Part shown: positions 21,481-33,125 of the stretch, piece after piece
Position numbering within the stretch: position 1 is the first letter of the stretch
How the letters are laid out: each line of letters starts with the position of its first letter
Assembly: GCA_026225945.1 (NCBI GenBank)
Contig: JAMJFZ010000107.1
Span: 63,019,501 to 63,083,500, forward strand
Direction: 5' to 3'
Length of the DNA: 64,000 nucleotides
DNA from: Cricetomys ansorgei
Taxonomy: Eukaryota; Chordata; Mammalia; Rodentia; Nesomyidae
Notes under the pieces: generated by a model
What the model saw: the letters and a program-made list of their open reading frames with translations, nothing else
What the model was told of the DNA's origin: nothing
Database searches by the model: none
Program-made: the position numbers and the translations under genes

Positions 21481-23232
21481 TGTCATGAATTTGACAGGCT
21501 GCGCCAGATGCATGGCAATTTCGGTACTCTGTTTTGAATGAGAACTACCTGGGTATTTATGATGCTAACTTCAAATGTTTGAGAATTTAAGTAATCTGAA
21601 ATATGAGAAAAAATACTGACAGGTTTACTGACATAAGGTCATTTATTATACAGATAGAAAAGAGGAAACGATCTGATGTCCTTCGATGGGGGCTATGTAA
21701 GAAAATACTGGCAACTTCTGTAAAATATTATTGTAGTCACTCAAATGATAAAACCTGGGTCTTTCACAGCACAGCACATATGAATGAACGCTCAGTGAGC
21801 CAGTGCGCGCAGTGGTTACAGCCACCTGGATTCAGCAGCTAGGACAGCTGAGGAAGCAAGCCTGTGGCTGACAGTGATCTCTCTAGCTGGCACTGAATTC
21901 CCCTCAGCAGTTCTAGAACCTGCAAACGCCAGATAAGCTCTGCATCACTGAGCTGCACCTCCAGCCCTTCTTTACCCCGACCCCTTTAGACATTATGGAA
22001 ATTTTCTATTGTAAGCAATAACCATTTTTATCACTGGAAGACTTCAAAATATCACAAGGCAACTAAGACAGTTTTGGGGGGATGCACCACCAACAGATGT
22101 TTGCTTCTCTTTACCAAACAAAACGAATCTACCATGACTGGTCATTGTCTGGGGCTCTTAACAGTTTTGCATATTCCTTCATGCGACTGCGTTTTTCTTT
22201 TAAGGGTATCTTTTGTTCTGGTAGCTGAGGACTTAGTGGAAGTCGTTCCCCTTCCCCAAACAAGTCCTGGAGTCTTTTCCCAAGAGCCACTTTGCAGGAT
22301 TTGTCTATATTCAGTCACATTGTATCCTTCTCTCAAATGCTTCCTTCATCTTCCCTCTGCTTCTTTTGAGGTTTGGCCATCCAGGCTGAATTGAGCAAAA
22401 ATGTCCTCCTGCTGCCAAGTACTCTGCAGGTGTTTTCACTGAAATGGCATTTGAGGTTAATGTTTACAAGAAATAACTGATAACCACTCATGTATTCCTG
22501 TCTTGGCTCCCAGAGCTAGGGAATCTCACAGCACTAGCGCCTGCCACTTGAAGACATGACTGACATGAGAGAAGAGTCCCTAAACGCACTACCTAGTACA
22601 GAGCCAACATCGCAGCGGAGAAACTGTGGTGGAGCTCCCAGCTTGCTCTCACCAGGCCTTGCTGAAGGTAATTCTGGGGCACTGCTGGTCCCTGTGGTCC
22701 AGGCGGGGGTGGGGGCAGAGGGTGAGGAGAGGACAAGGGGGAGGATGGACCACAAAGGAAGCTGCCAAAGGCTTTGTCCTTGGAAGTTGTCAAGGTTACT
22801 TGATCCCTCCAAGCCTTGTTCAACGCTGTAATTCTACATCAACCAGAGACCACAGGGCTGGGAAGAGGCAGTTTTGCCCAGGACTGGGAACCACAAGACT
22901 GTTTTGTGGGAGGTGGTAGGTGAAGGCTTCCGTCCCATTCCCAGGCGGGAAGAGGTGGTCTCACAGAACACAGCCAACTGACTTTTGCTCCATCCGAAGT
23001 TTCTACTTCAGAGCCTGGGGCTCCAGCTTTCCCCACCCTGCCTTCCCCTGGCCCCATTCCTGTTCTATCCCTCTCCCTCTCCCAGTTTTCTCTACTGACA
23101 TGTTAATTTCTTTCCAACTCATAACACTTCTGTGTTACTTAGATGCTTCCCACAGACTGTTTTTCCTCTGGAAAAGCATTACATAAATTTAACCCAATCT
23201 CTCTTATTACTCTGAATGTGTGTGTGTGTGTG
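21481..23232. other. Mostly unique intronic sequence
   Basis: Contains one ID-like fragment at about 21890..21965 and a short (TG)n before the B1 at 23235. Overlapping frames at 22534..23057 have G/C-rich composition but no protein signature. Confidence 0.5.
21890..21965 (-). mobile_element. ID-like fragment
   Basis: ACGCCAGATAAGCTCTGCATCACTGAGCTGCACCTCCAGCCC is the reverse complement of an ID/B4 head. Confidence 0.55.
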
Positions 23233-23234
23233 TG

Positions 23235-23345
23235 TATTTTGAAACAGGGTCTCACTATGTAGACCAGGGTGGTCCTGAACTCAGAGATCACCTGCCTCTG
23301 CCTCCTCAGTGCTGGGATTAAAGGCATGTGCCATCATGCCTAGCC
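23235..23345 (-). mobile_element. B1 SINE
   Basis: TTTTGAAACAGGGTCTCACTATGTAGACCAGGGTGG...GTGCTGGGATTAAAGGCATGTGCCATCATGCCTAGCC, a reverse-complement B1 with a short internal deletion. A (TG)n tract precedes it at 23216..23234. Confidence 0.9.
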
Positions 23346-23624
23346 AAATAATTTTTAAAGGATAAAAACTAAATGGCAGAGGCAATTAAAATGGGATAAA
23401 ATTCAAGGAGTCAGGGTGAGGTGGCCGAAGAAGAAAAAATGTCGAAGGTACCATATGAGTCCCATGGAGACTATTTTTGAAAAGTTAAAAGAAAGGGTGG
23501 CGGGCATTTCTTCATAGGTATCTGACAGGAATGGGAACCACAATATGGTGTGTCATTATAAATAAAATTTTATTTTGTATTTTCACTTTGAATTATAACT
23601 CAGTGAACCTATGAAAAAAAGCTC

Positions 23625-23795
23625 CTGCGAGTTCAGAGGTATCGTCAGTTCAAGTCTGAGGAGACGGGACAAGTAACGAAGCGGCGATCTTCCCCGTAAG
23701 ACTCACCTGGGCAGGGGCAAAAACCCTAACCGAACGGACGCCGTGCACACTGAAACCGTCTCCTACTGAAAGCGTGGATCACTTACGCGGAAGGC
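23625..23795 (-). promoter_or_regulatory. CpG-rich unique block with a consensus minus-strand splice donor (possible alternative leader exon)
   Basis: About 17 CpGs in 170 bp in an otherwise CpG-poor intron (for example AACGAAGCGGCGATC and ACCGAACGGACGCCGTG), with no recognisable repeat. On the minus strand CTGCCCAG|GTGAGTC gives a perfect donor after 23707, in the same direction as Slc20a2. This is what an alternative non-coding first exon would look like; nothing else proves transcription. Confidence 0.35.
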
Positions 23796-24229
23796 TGCAG
23801 ACTGACTACCATGGTGGCAGAGTGTTTTAGGTGCAATGCTGTTTGAGAACAAAGGACAGGAATGAATTGCAGAGCTTTGTGGCTTCATTCCTGTTTTAAG
23901 ACGGAAAAGCTTCTAAGTATTTTCCATCTTTCTTGCTTTTTTTTTTTTTTTTGTAAGAAAATAAATCACTTATCACATGAAACATTTATCAACTGGCAAG
24001 CCTGGGATGGCTCGTTCTAAATCTGTGCCTGAAGTGTCGGACTACTGGCAAAGCTCCAGGAACTATATTAAGCAGACACTGTCCTCCCAGCTACAGTTTA
24101 AAATGGAACCTCGTATATAAATAGATATCTTGGCTCTTGCATATTTATTTGCGAATTTTGTTCTGATGGGTTGAGTGGAGGGACTCAATTAAAAATGCTG
24201 GTGGTACTTACGCAGTTTTGATTCTGGAG
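23796..24229. other. Unique intronic sequence
   Basis: No recognised repeat except a poly-T run at 23938..23952. Confidence 0.5.
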
Positions 24230-24385
24230 CTGTTGGGGAGGAGGGTCAGTGGTTAACGGCTATTGCTTTATCAGGAAACCAGTGTTAGATCCCAGCACCC
24301 ACTTTGGGGAGCAGAGACACCTGTAATTTCAGCTTCTGCTTCTAGCCTCTGTGGTACCCTCACAGACACAGACATTTCTGACTCC
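24230..24385 (+). mobile_element. B2-family SINE, diverged
   Basis: GAGCTGTTGGGGAGGAGGGTCAGTGGTTAACGGCTATTGC...GATCCCAGCACCCACTTTGG follows the B2 head and body with many changes. Confidence 0.7.
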
Positions 24386-24515
24386 TGAAACAACCACATA
24401 TTTTTTTCTAATTCAACACAGTGTAAACAGAGTTGATAAATGATTATTTCTATTTCATGTTCACTTTACAGCCCCCTGTTTCTTGCTTTCATTTCTGAGA
24501 CTTCTTCCCTTTATA

Positions 24516-24715
24516 AATGGTTTATTCATTTTTTTAACATGTATTGGTGTTTTATCTGCATGTATGTCTGTGCCCAGTGCCTATAGAAGGCAGAAGAGGG
24601 TGTTGGAACTGGAGTTACAGATGGTTGTGAGCAGTCATGTGGGTGTTGGGAACTGAACCCGGGTCTCTAGAAGAACAGCCAGTGTTCTTAACCACTGAGC
24701 TATCTCTCCAGCTTA
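24516..24715 (-). mobile_element. B2 SINE
   Basis: Reverse-complement B2: GCATGTATGTCTGTGCCCAGTGCC, GAAGGCAGAAGAGGGTGTTGG, CTTAACCACTGAGCTATCTCTCCAGC. Full length. Confidence 0.93.
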
Positions 24716-25829
24716 TTCCTGAGATTTCTGAGCACAGTTTGCTCGAGAGCAAAACAAGTAAGAGGGGACAAACAGTTATGATATGGATCCAGGCAGTGTC
24801 TTCCTCTTTCATGTGGAGAAGGGTCTGGCCAAGTTTCAGAAGCACTTCATTGGAAGTCTGGAATTTTCACCCAGTGTTACCAATATAGTGCCAAATTAGG
24901 GAGAGTGCAAACAGCCTACACCAGACAATGATCTTGTAATCTTACTCAATTGACAGAGGAGTCAGGTGGAAATTCAGTGATTCTTCCTTTCTTCCACCGA
25001 GAGTACCCAAACTGAAATCTTTTTGCTAAATTAAGAAACCGTAAGAACTTGTTTGATAGTACCTTCAAAGGATCATGGGCCTAACACAACAGCTGAAACA
25101 TAAAAGGGATCAGACAATTTATAAGCTTTCTTTGAAGACCGTTTCTTCACTCTGAGAAGGTGCCTACACTTGACGCATGATCAAGAACTAGCTCCCTGGC
25201 TTCATCTTCCCTTTGGCTGACTTGGACCAAGGGAGGATGTTCTGCTGAAAATATAATTAGAAAGTAACCAGATATAAGCAGTGCTTTCATGACACCTTAT
25301 GTAAGTTCAAAAAAGAAGAAAAAAAGAAATATACAATTTTTCTGTGTTTTATCACTGCCTGTACCAGAGCATCTGTACAAGTATGAGCAGGGAGATTCAA
25401 ACCACTGTCTAGGGTCGCTTCATTACTCCATGGAAGGCAAGTCTGCAGCAACACTGAGCTCTCCCAGTTTGTACTGCCTGGGAACTTTGTTTTACTGTCA
25501 TCACTTCTGAAGGACAGTTTTGCTGGCTATGGGACCTTTTCTGCCACCCTGCTGCCTGCCTTTTGGCCTCAGTGCTTTTGAAAATGTGACCACAGTAAGC
25601 CTCACTGTAGTTTTACCGTATGCAACGGTTGCTTTTCTCTTGGAGCTTTCAAAGATGTTCTCTTTTGTCTTTCAGTCTCGTGACTATCCCATGTCTGGAG
25701 GAGACCTCTTTGTGTTATCCAAATCAGGAGCTTGTTAAGCTTCTTAGACGTATAAGTCAGTATTTTTTCATCAAATGTGAAAAGTTAAACTGTTTGAAAT
25801 TGTCATTAATTACTTTTGAAAACTTTAGA
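24716..25829. other. Unique intronic sequence
   Basis: About 1.1 kb with no repeat I recognise. Frames 25289..25898 lack any family signature. Confidence 0.5.
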
Positions 25830-26095
25830 AGTTTCTGTATGTGTATGCAGGCGCACATGTGCATGTGTAGGTCAGAGGGCTGTACCCCAGGGGTTTGACT
25901 GCCCACCTTTACTTTGAGACAGCGTCTCTCACTGCTCTAGAACTTTGCCAGGCAGGCTATGCTAGCTGGCCAGCGAATCCCAGGGATCTGCTGTCTGTCC
26001 TTCCACTGCGCTGTCCCTGGGGTTTGAAGCACACGCTACCACACCTGGCTTGCTATGTGAGATCTGAATTAGGGACGCCATGCCTCTAATAACTG
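25830..26095 (-). mobile_element. B4/RSINE-type SINE
   Basis: GTGCATGTGTAGGTCAGAGGGCTG, TTTGAGACAGCGTCTCTCACTGCTC, GCTAGCTGGCCAGCGAATCCCAGGGATC form a reverse-complement composite SINE, as at 16998 and 52890. Confidence 0.75.
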
Positions 26096-26284
26096 GGCCT
26101 CCTTTCTTAGACTTCTGATATTACTGTTGGTTATTTCATGACGACTCTGGATTTCTCAATGTCTTAATTTCTTTATTCTTTTTAATTTCTACTGCTCTGT
26201 TGTCAAAAATCACTGAATATTCTGCCAACTTAAGCTCACTGTGGAATCCTTCTAGCTAAATTTTCCGTTTGATTATTGTACTTT

Positions 26285-27345
26285 TAAACTCCTTAATTGT
26301 GACTGGTTACACATAACACGGAATCTACTGACCTAATAATGTTTAAGCGTACAGTTCAAGAGTACGTGCAGCATGATTCGCCACTCGCTTAACTCTTCAT
26401 TTGTAAAAGTAGAACCCTATACTTACTGAACACCTCTCACCTCTCTTCTCCCCTCAGTCCCTTAGAATCAACTCTCCTCGTTCTGTCTCTAAGAACCTTG
26501 CCACCCAAGAGCCTCACGCTGAGGACTCAGAGTGAGCGTCCGCCCTTTTGTGACTGGCCACTGAGCTATGCACTTGGCGCGGGGCCAGCACTATTCGCTT
26601 GTGATCATGCTATTTACTCGCCACCGGGTCTCCAGAGCTCGTCCACGCTGTAGCACACAGCAGAGCTCCTTCCTAAGACTGAATAATATTTCACTGTGTG
26701 TGAATACCAATTTTATCTCTCTGTTCAGCTACCGAGAGACATCCGGGTTGCTTCGCCTTTGGTCTACTATGAAGGCTACTGTTATTAAAGTGGGTACACG
26801 AATACTTCTTTGACACCAGGCTTTCTTGTACCCAGGAGTAAACCGCTGGGTTATCTAACAGTTCTATTCTTAAATGTTTGAGAAACTGCCATATTGCTTT
26901 CTAGCAGCCTGACACTTCAATATTCCCATCAGCCACACCGATTCCTCCGGATCCAGTATCTGTTATGTTTCTATCAGTTTTCTTTTTTATACACATGCAG
27001 CCACCCTAACAGGCTCAGATATATTACCATGGTTTTAATTCCCATTTAAGCAGCGATCAGCGATGTTGAACAGTTCTTCGCGTGGTGGCTGCCCATTTGC
27101 TTACTTGTCTATTCGGGCCTTTTTCCCCATTTTAAAATCAAGTCATTTGCTCTTTTACTTTTTTAATTGTTAAACTGCATATTTAAAATAGTATATTCTG
27201 AGCACTAATCCCATTATCAAATACATGACTGGCAATATTCTCTTCCATTCCTTAGAGTGTCTTTTTCCTCTGCTGTATCCTTTGATGTCTAGACGTTTTT
27301 AATTTTTATGTAGTCTAGCAGTGAGTAGATGTATGTAGCATCTCC
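26285..27345 (-). mobile_element. Ancient L1 (L1M-like) 3' ORF2 region, inverted
   Basis: About 1 kb collinear, on the plus strand, with the reverse complement of the old mammalian L1M ORF2/3' region. Recognisable words in order: TTTAAGCGTACAGTTCAAGAG; TTTTGTGACTGGCCACTGAG; AAGACTGAATAATATTTCACTGTGTGTG; ACATCCGGGTTGCTTCGCC; GAAACTGCCATATTGC; TGCTCTTTTACTTTTTTAATTG; TTCTCTTCCATTCCTTAGAGTG. It is heavily mutated and predates the rodent SINEs around it. Confidence 0.8.
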
Positions 27346-27402
27346 AGGGAAAGTCTCGTCACACAACACCACTCTCTTAACCAGTGAAAATTTCACCCTT
27401 TA

Positions 27403-27535
27403 AACCCAGCAGTGGTGGCACACACCGTTGATCCCAGGACCCGAGAGGCAGAGGCAGGTTAGAGGCCAGCCTGAGTGAGTTCCAGGACAGCCAGAGTTAC
27501 AACAGAAAAATTTGTCTCGGAAAAAAAGGAAAAAA
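27403..27535 (+). mobile_element. B1 SINE
   Basis: CAGTGGTGGCACACACCGTTGATCCCAGGACCCGAGAGG...ending AGAGTTACAACAGAAAAATTTGTCTCGG and poly(A). It carries the GTTACAACAG variant. Confidence 0.9.
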
Positions 27536-27647
27536 GGAAAAAAAAATTCCCCCTTTTCCATGGTATATGTGACTCATAGATGGCTCTCAGGCTTCAGGAA
27601 TCCAGGATGCAGGGAAGGCCTGAATGCAAAGATCAGCACAGAGCAGG

Positions 27648-27848
27648 AGGGCTGGCTCTGTGGTTAAGGGCATGGTTGCTGTTTCAGAGGACCTGGGTTT
27701 GATTCCCAGTGCCCACATGGGAGCTAACAACCATTTATAATTCCAGTTCTGGCCTCTTTGGGCACCAGGAACACATGTGGTGCACAGAAACACATGCATA
27801 CAAAACACTGATACACATAAAGTAGAAATAAATAAATCTAAAAAAAAT
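27648..27848 (+). mobile_element. B2 SINE
   Basis: AGGGCTGGCTCTGTGGTTAAGGGC head, GGACCTGGGTTTGATTCCCAGTGCCCACATGG body, and an AATAAATAAATCTAAAAAAAA tail. Confidence 0.93.
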
Positions 27849-28745
27849 TGTAAAGGGCAACACAACGATGTTCTTTGGGGAAATGGAATTACTGTGCAGT
27901 CAATCTATGGTAGAGGCCCTAGCAGTCTGCATGTATAAAAAATTTACAGATATATACCCAAAAGTGGATTTTCTATGTAAATTAAAAAGAAAAAGCAGTT
28001 AGTATTTGTATGTAGAAAGACTTTTAAACCTGTGTGTCTCTTAAAAATTGGATTCAGTTCCTTACTGAATTCCCAGAAGCTGACTATTTAATATTCTCTG
28101 GAGAAGTAGGCAATAAAATCTTTCCTGTTATTATACCATTGCCTTCTTAGAATACAATAGAAGTTAAATGAAAAGAGTATTCTAATGCTTAGCAGTAAAT
28201 ACAATAAGGTCAAACTCTGATACTTGATTGTAGGCTAGGGTAGGGGTAATTTTTCTTCAAGTAAAATTCTAGGCTTATTTGTTACTTGCAAGTCTAGCAG
28301 ATTATTATTACTTAAAGGACAAGGAAAACCCAAAGAAATGTAACAGGAGACAGCCAAAACAGGCCTGACAGAAAAAGGATTTGGCTGGATGCTCTTCCTC
28401 CTCAACCCCAACTCTGCCCAGCAGGCCAAGGCAGAAAGCAACACAGCAGTCAAGGGATTCTCTCCCTGCTCCAATCCCCACTTTAACTTCAGGTCAGGTC
28501 TATGGTAAACACTCTTTTGTACAAACCTTTGTGCAAGATGAGCTGAGCTGTAGCCTAACTACAGGCATGGTCCCGACATGCTCCTAACTACACGCATGGT
28601 CTCTACATTCTCCTAACTGCATGCATGTTTACTACATTCATAGCTCTTACTTCTGCTTTTAGTCTTCAGAGTAAGGCAAACGCAAACAAAATCAAATGAA
28701 CAAATAAACAAAAAAGTACATTCAGATATTTAAACTGAGATCCAT
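27849..28745. other. Unique intronic sequence with a short trinucleotide-like duplication
   Basis: Mostly unrecognised. Around 28560..28635 the phrase CTAACTACAGGCATGGTC...CTAACTACACGCATGGTC...CTAACTGCATGCATG repeats about three times with a period near 32 bp. Confidence 0.5.
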
Positions 28746-28912
28746 TCTCCTCCTCTTTCTCCTCTTCCTCCTCCATCTCCTCTTCTTCTTCCTCCTCCTC
28801 CTCCACCTCCTCTTCCTCCTCCTCTATATTCTCCTCCACCTCCTCTTCCTCCACCTCCTTCTCCTCTTCCTCCTCCTCCTTCTCCTCTTCCTCCTCCACC
28901 ACCTCCTCTACC

Positions 28913-28947
<35 letters not shown>

Positions 28948-29035
28948 CACCTCCTCTTCCTCCTCCTCTACCTCCTCTTCCACATCCTCCTCCTCCTCTT
29001 CCTCCTCCTCCTTCTCCTCTTCCTCCTCCTCCTCC
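28746..29035 (+). repeat. 290-bp polypyrimidine (CCTCTT)n tract
   Basis: Nearly pure C/T sequence of CCT, CTT and occasional CAC or TAT breaks. The reverse strand is pure purine and would read as poly-Glu, poly-Gly/Arg or Arg/Lys frames (28666..29150), all artefacts. The tract is long enough for triplex (H-DNA) formation. Confidence 0.95.
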
Positions 29036-30169
29036 AAAGCCATCCTTTTGCACGTGTTAGCTCCCAAGCATGCTTGGCTGCTCTAGCCCTTTTGAAGAGG
29101 TAAAATCTTTTCTTTCTTCCCTCCCTCCCTCCTTCCTTCCTTTCTTCCATTCACTCTTTTTTGCTTTGAGCTACTAAACTTACAAATAATTCTCTTACCA
29201 TATTTTAAACACCTATTCATTGCATCTCAAAGTGTCATTTCATCTGGCTGTGTTTACAGATATAGGGGAGCTTTGCATTCGGAGTCAGGAGTGCCTGGTA
29301 GGACACCCTGTCCTAGGAACTGACTGCAGCACATGGCAGAAATAACTGGGGGAAGTGGTAGTTGTACTCTCTGAGAGTGCTACCACTTGTTGGTAAGGAC
29401 TGGTGAGATAGGCTGATACAAGGATCAACACTTTGGAAATAGTGGTTAGGCGATTTGTCCCTACTCTTACCCTTTAGCAATGCCTCTTGGCATATTTCTT
29501 GAGGTCCACTACATGTGGACTCTTCTGACTTTAATCCTTACCCTTAACTATGGTTCTGTGCCTAATTTAAATGGATAACCTAATAGCAGAACTACTATTT
29601 TAATTGGTTTAAATATATGCTGGGCCCCACCTTCTTTCCTTTGCTCTCCAAATGCTACTGAATTGACATCCTGGCCCATGTGAGATGGGACTAGCGTTCG
29701 CTTAGGATCCACAGCGAGTGCAGACTCTTGTTCACGACCTCTAGTGTTCCAGAAGCAGGACTACACTTGATCGGTCACACACTCATTTGTGTGGGGCAGG
29801 CCTCTTGCCAGGGGTCAGTATCTCAAGTCTCTGCCCTAAAAAGTAGGTCAAGAGTTTGAAGGACAGTGAGTTTGGAGGGTTTGGAGGGGAGGAAAGGGAA
29901 GGGAGAAATCCTGTAACTAAATTATAAGCTCAAATATAAAGTTTTAAAATAATAGGTCAAGTTTTCCATTATGACAATAATAAATACTTAGAGCAAAGAA
30001 AACAATGAAAGATGTTTCTAGCTCTCTACTGCAAAACAGCCATCATTTACGTTTCATCCAGTACTAGCTTTGTCAACTGGGTAAGGACTACTTGCATAAG
30101 TTCCTAAGAGGCCTGCCAAATCAAATCAAGCAATCCAAAGTTGTCTAGACATGCTACTATCTACATCAC
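29036..30169. other. Intronic sequence with a (CTTCC)n tract and a small hairpin
   Basis: (CTTCC/CTTT)n at about 29115..29150 and a stem-loop at 29353..29388. Otherwise unrecognised. Confidence 0.5.
29353..29388. repeat. 36-nt two-part stem-loop
   Basis: AAGTGGTAG (29353..29361) pairs exactly with CTACCACTT (29380..29388). Inside, ACTCT (29366..29370) pairs with AGAGT (29374..29378) around a CTG loop. Confidence 0.8.
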
Positions 30170-31582
30170 CATAGAGATTAGGTATTACGGGTCTAGGAAG
30201 TAGGGAGGGTCAATAGAATATACAGTTAGAGACAGGGTGAAACTGAGGCAGGGGAATTACACAGGGAAGAGGGGCATTAAAGAAGGAAACACAGGGAGGG
30301 ACATCTGAGGGGTCATACGGAAGCTTGTTAAAACATACACATATAGGAAAGAAATCCAAACAGAGTTACCAAATAACAGGGGCGGGGGGAACAAAGCCAA
30401 ACTAGACATTTCCTGTCCCCAAGTAAAGCCTCTAGTGCCAGGAAGTTGTTGGCAAAAGAGGCCTCATGGAAACCCCCAAACAAGTCAGGCTATTGCCAAG
30501 GTTATTGGCTGCTTTCCACAAACTGATGCTAAGGCTCTATTGATAAAGAAAGCACTTACGCATCCCATGGAACACAAAGAAGTTGAGGTGGTGCCTTACT
30601 AGAACCTTCACCCTCCTACTGACTAGTGTCCATGGTACTGGAAAGGAGAGAGGTAAACACAAACCCTGCTACAAATCCTTCAATCCACAATGGTGACCAG
30701 ATGCATGACACGCTGGTGCAGTGGTGGCACAAATATTGTGGGCGTAACCAACCACCAACGGGTTGGATTTAAGGCCCGCCTCACGGAACAGAACTCCTGC
30801 TTGATGCTACTCAGGTGAGACTAGATAGGCCATGGGCCTAGAGGAAAACCAAATACTACTGTTCTGCTAAAGATACATAGCAATAAAATGACTCCTACTG
30901 ACATTCTGTTATACCCATAGATCAGTGTCTCGCTCAGCCACCGTCGCAGAAGCTTCCTCCTGCAGGAGGTGGGAACTAACACAGAGACCCTCAACTGGAC
31001 AAAGTGCAGAGAGTGAGAGACCTTGGAATACAAGGTCTAATCCTAATGGGATGTCCGCATCCACCCCCGGCACACACTCACCCCTTCCAACCCCTTGTCC
31101 AGGATCTATGTGGAAGAGGAGGTGGAAAGCTTGTAAGTGACAGAGGGTATGGATGACACCAAGGAAACAAGTGTTTTCCAGACACAACAGGACTGACATA
31201 CATATGAAGTCACAGAGACTGTGGCGGCATGTGTGGAGCCTGCACAGGATGAAGCCAGACGGAGTCCTAGCAGTGACCGCAGTGAGGAGGGGTTAGGACA
31301 CGATGAGCTTCTGTCCCTTACCAATTGAAAACCTCTAGCAAAGGGAAAATCCGTTTTCTCTAATGGTGTCTCCTGGGTATACAAACCACATGTAAGGGCA
31401 GGCCCAATGCCCAGGAGTAAAAAGCCAACACAAAAAGAACTCAATGGTATTTTTGTAGATTTTTTTTTTGGTCTCATAGTGCTCTGTTTTGGCATTTTTT
31501 AAATCTTACTAGTCTCCGCCTGTATATTATTGTTCCCTATTTTGTTTTTATGGATTTGTGTGCTTGTGTGTGTTTCTTGTGC

Positions 31583-31622
<40 letters not shown>

Positions 31623-31755
31623 TTTTTTAAATTGTCTTCTAAAGAGAGAAAAGGCATGGAGCTGGATAGGTGGGAAGGATCTGGGAGGAGATGGGGAGGG
31701 GAAACTGTGATCGGAATATATTGTGTGAAAAAACTGTTTTCAATTAAAAAGTTGA
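30170..31755 (+). mobile_element. L1 3' UTR (Lx-like), copy A
   Basis: Sense L1 tail region: GTGGTGGCACAAATATTGTGGGCG, ATAAAATGACTCCTACTGACATTCTG, AGATCAGTGTCTCGCTCAGCC, CCAAGGAAACAAGTGTTTTCC, CAATGGTATTTTTGTAGA. It has a (TTTC)n expansion at 31581..31622 and ends at GATCTGGGAGGAGATGGGG...GAATATATTGTGTG. It aligns by eye with the tail at 55870..57292. The 5' boundary is approximate. Confidence 0.8.
31581..31622 (+). repeat. (TTTC)n microsatellite inside the L1 tail
   Basis: About ten tetranucleotide units followed by poly-T. Confidence 0.95.
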
Positions 31756-31814
31756 CTAGAGATGATGACTGCTTATGTTTGGTACATAGCATTCTGTTTC
31801 CATACACATACATA

Positions 31815-31975
31815 GAAGTGTTTTCCAGACATAACTGGACTGAGGCCATGTGAACTCACAGAGACTGTGGCAGATGCACAGGGCCTGCCCAGGTTCAAGC
31901 CAGACAGGGCCCCAGTCTGGAGAAGTGGACACGAGTTCCCATCCCTGACAGAAGCTATCCCCAATATGTATGTCT
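31815..31975 (+). mobile_element. L1 3' UTR fragment, copy B
   Basis: AAGTGTTTTCCAGACATAACTGGACTGAGGCC...CACAGAGACTGTGGCAG...GGTTCAAGCCAGACAGGGCCCCAG repeats the middle of copy A (compare 31170..31270). Confidence 0.8.
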
Positions 31976-31988
31976 ACACATATGTGGG

Positions 31989-32215
31989 ACGCGCCCTCAC
32001 GGAGCCCTTTTTCCATTGTAATCGTGAATGGCTTTGACTCTCCTAAAAGCCAGACACAGTGTGACAGATCTCAAAAGTTCGTGTTTTCAATTCAAGACAA
32101 CTCCTCCAAGCAAAAAACTGTAAAGAAGTATGTAAGGAAGGGCAAAGGCATCTCTAAATTAAGATGCATTTACATAACTTGCAAAATAAAAAGTCGGGGT
32201 GTCAGCATGGGGTAC
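31989..32215 (+). repeat. Divergent direct repeat 1, left copy
   Basis: About 225 bp that recurs at 33126..33350 in the same orientation. Shared landmarks are CGCCCTCAC, the CAAG(C/T)AAAAACTG stretch and the exact 18-mer CTAAATTAAGATGCATTT. I cannot assign it to a known repeat family. Confidence 0.8.
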
Positions 32216-33125
32216 TGGGGGGTCACTTTTACAGGAACAGTTTAATAGATACACAGTATCTTGTAACCTGCTAGTTTTACTCGATGTATACACTGAATAT
32301 CATCATTTCAAACGTTACACACAGTGTCACACTACTGGGCATTATTACAGATTAACCTTTACATTACTGTTTTTGTACTTTTTGATTGAATTAATAGGTA
32401 ATTCTTATATTTTCTAACAATAAGTAAAAATATTTTTTCCCAAGCCTCTCTATTCAAGTGTAAGTCCTTTAGCAAACAACTAAAAGCAGGCCAGGTTGAT
32501 TCCAAACCACGCAGCTACGTTATTTTTAATGGCACGTGCCCTTTGGCTTCTGTCAGTAAGAAGTTCATCACACATTTGGATTTTTTTTTTAACCTCATGG
32601 GTACTCAGTTATTGAGACTCCGTGGGTTTTAAAGAAACTATTAAGATTCTTTCAAGATGCTAGAAATTAGTCATTCACAACTTCTGGACTGGCGAGGCAC
32701 TTCTAGCTTAGTATGCAACCTCTATGTTCCCAGGGCTTCATGGATTCAGAAACTGACACAGATGTACAAAAGCAAACAAAACAAAACTTATGCAGCTCCA
32801 TGTCTGAGGCGCTTCCAAATATAACAAGAGCCCAAACCCGAGCAATTATATCAATACACACACTTCCTGCCTTCATCCCTCCAGGTCCCCTCACAGGAAA
32901 AAGCAGAATCAGGGTTAAACTGTCTTTACCTACCCTTTTCACTTCAAGGACGTTTTAATGTTCTGAAAATATGTAATTAATTATACCTATAAAGGCCAAA
33001 GATTTTACCCATCCTCTTTCAAGTCCTAAAATACTATGGCCGGAGCTCCCTGGCTAAGGGAGGGGATGTTCTTTTGGCTACAGAAGTGTTACTCATCTGA
33101 TACTTTTTAAACAGAACTGGAAAAT
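32216..33125. other. Unique sequence between the repeat 1 copies
   Basis: About 910 bp with no recognised element apart from poly-T at 32581..32590. Confidence 0.5.

Noticed and set aside
28666..29150. Poly-Glu, Gly/Arg and Arg/Lys frames
   Set aside because: All three minus frames of a purine tract are open because purine codons contain few stops; this is composition, not coding.
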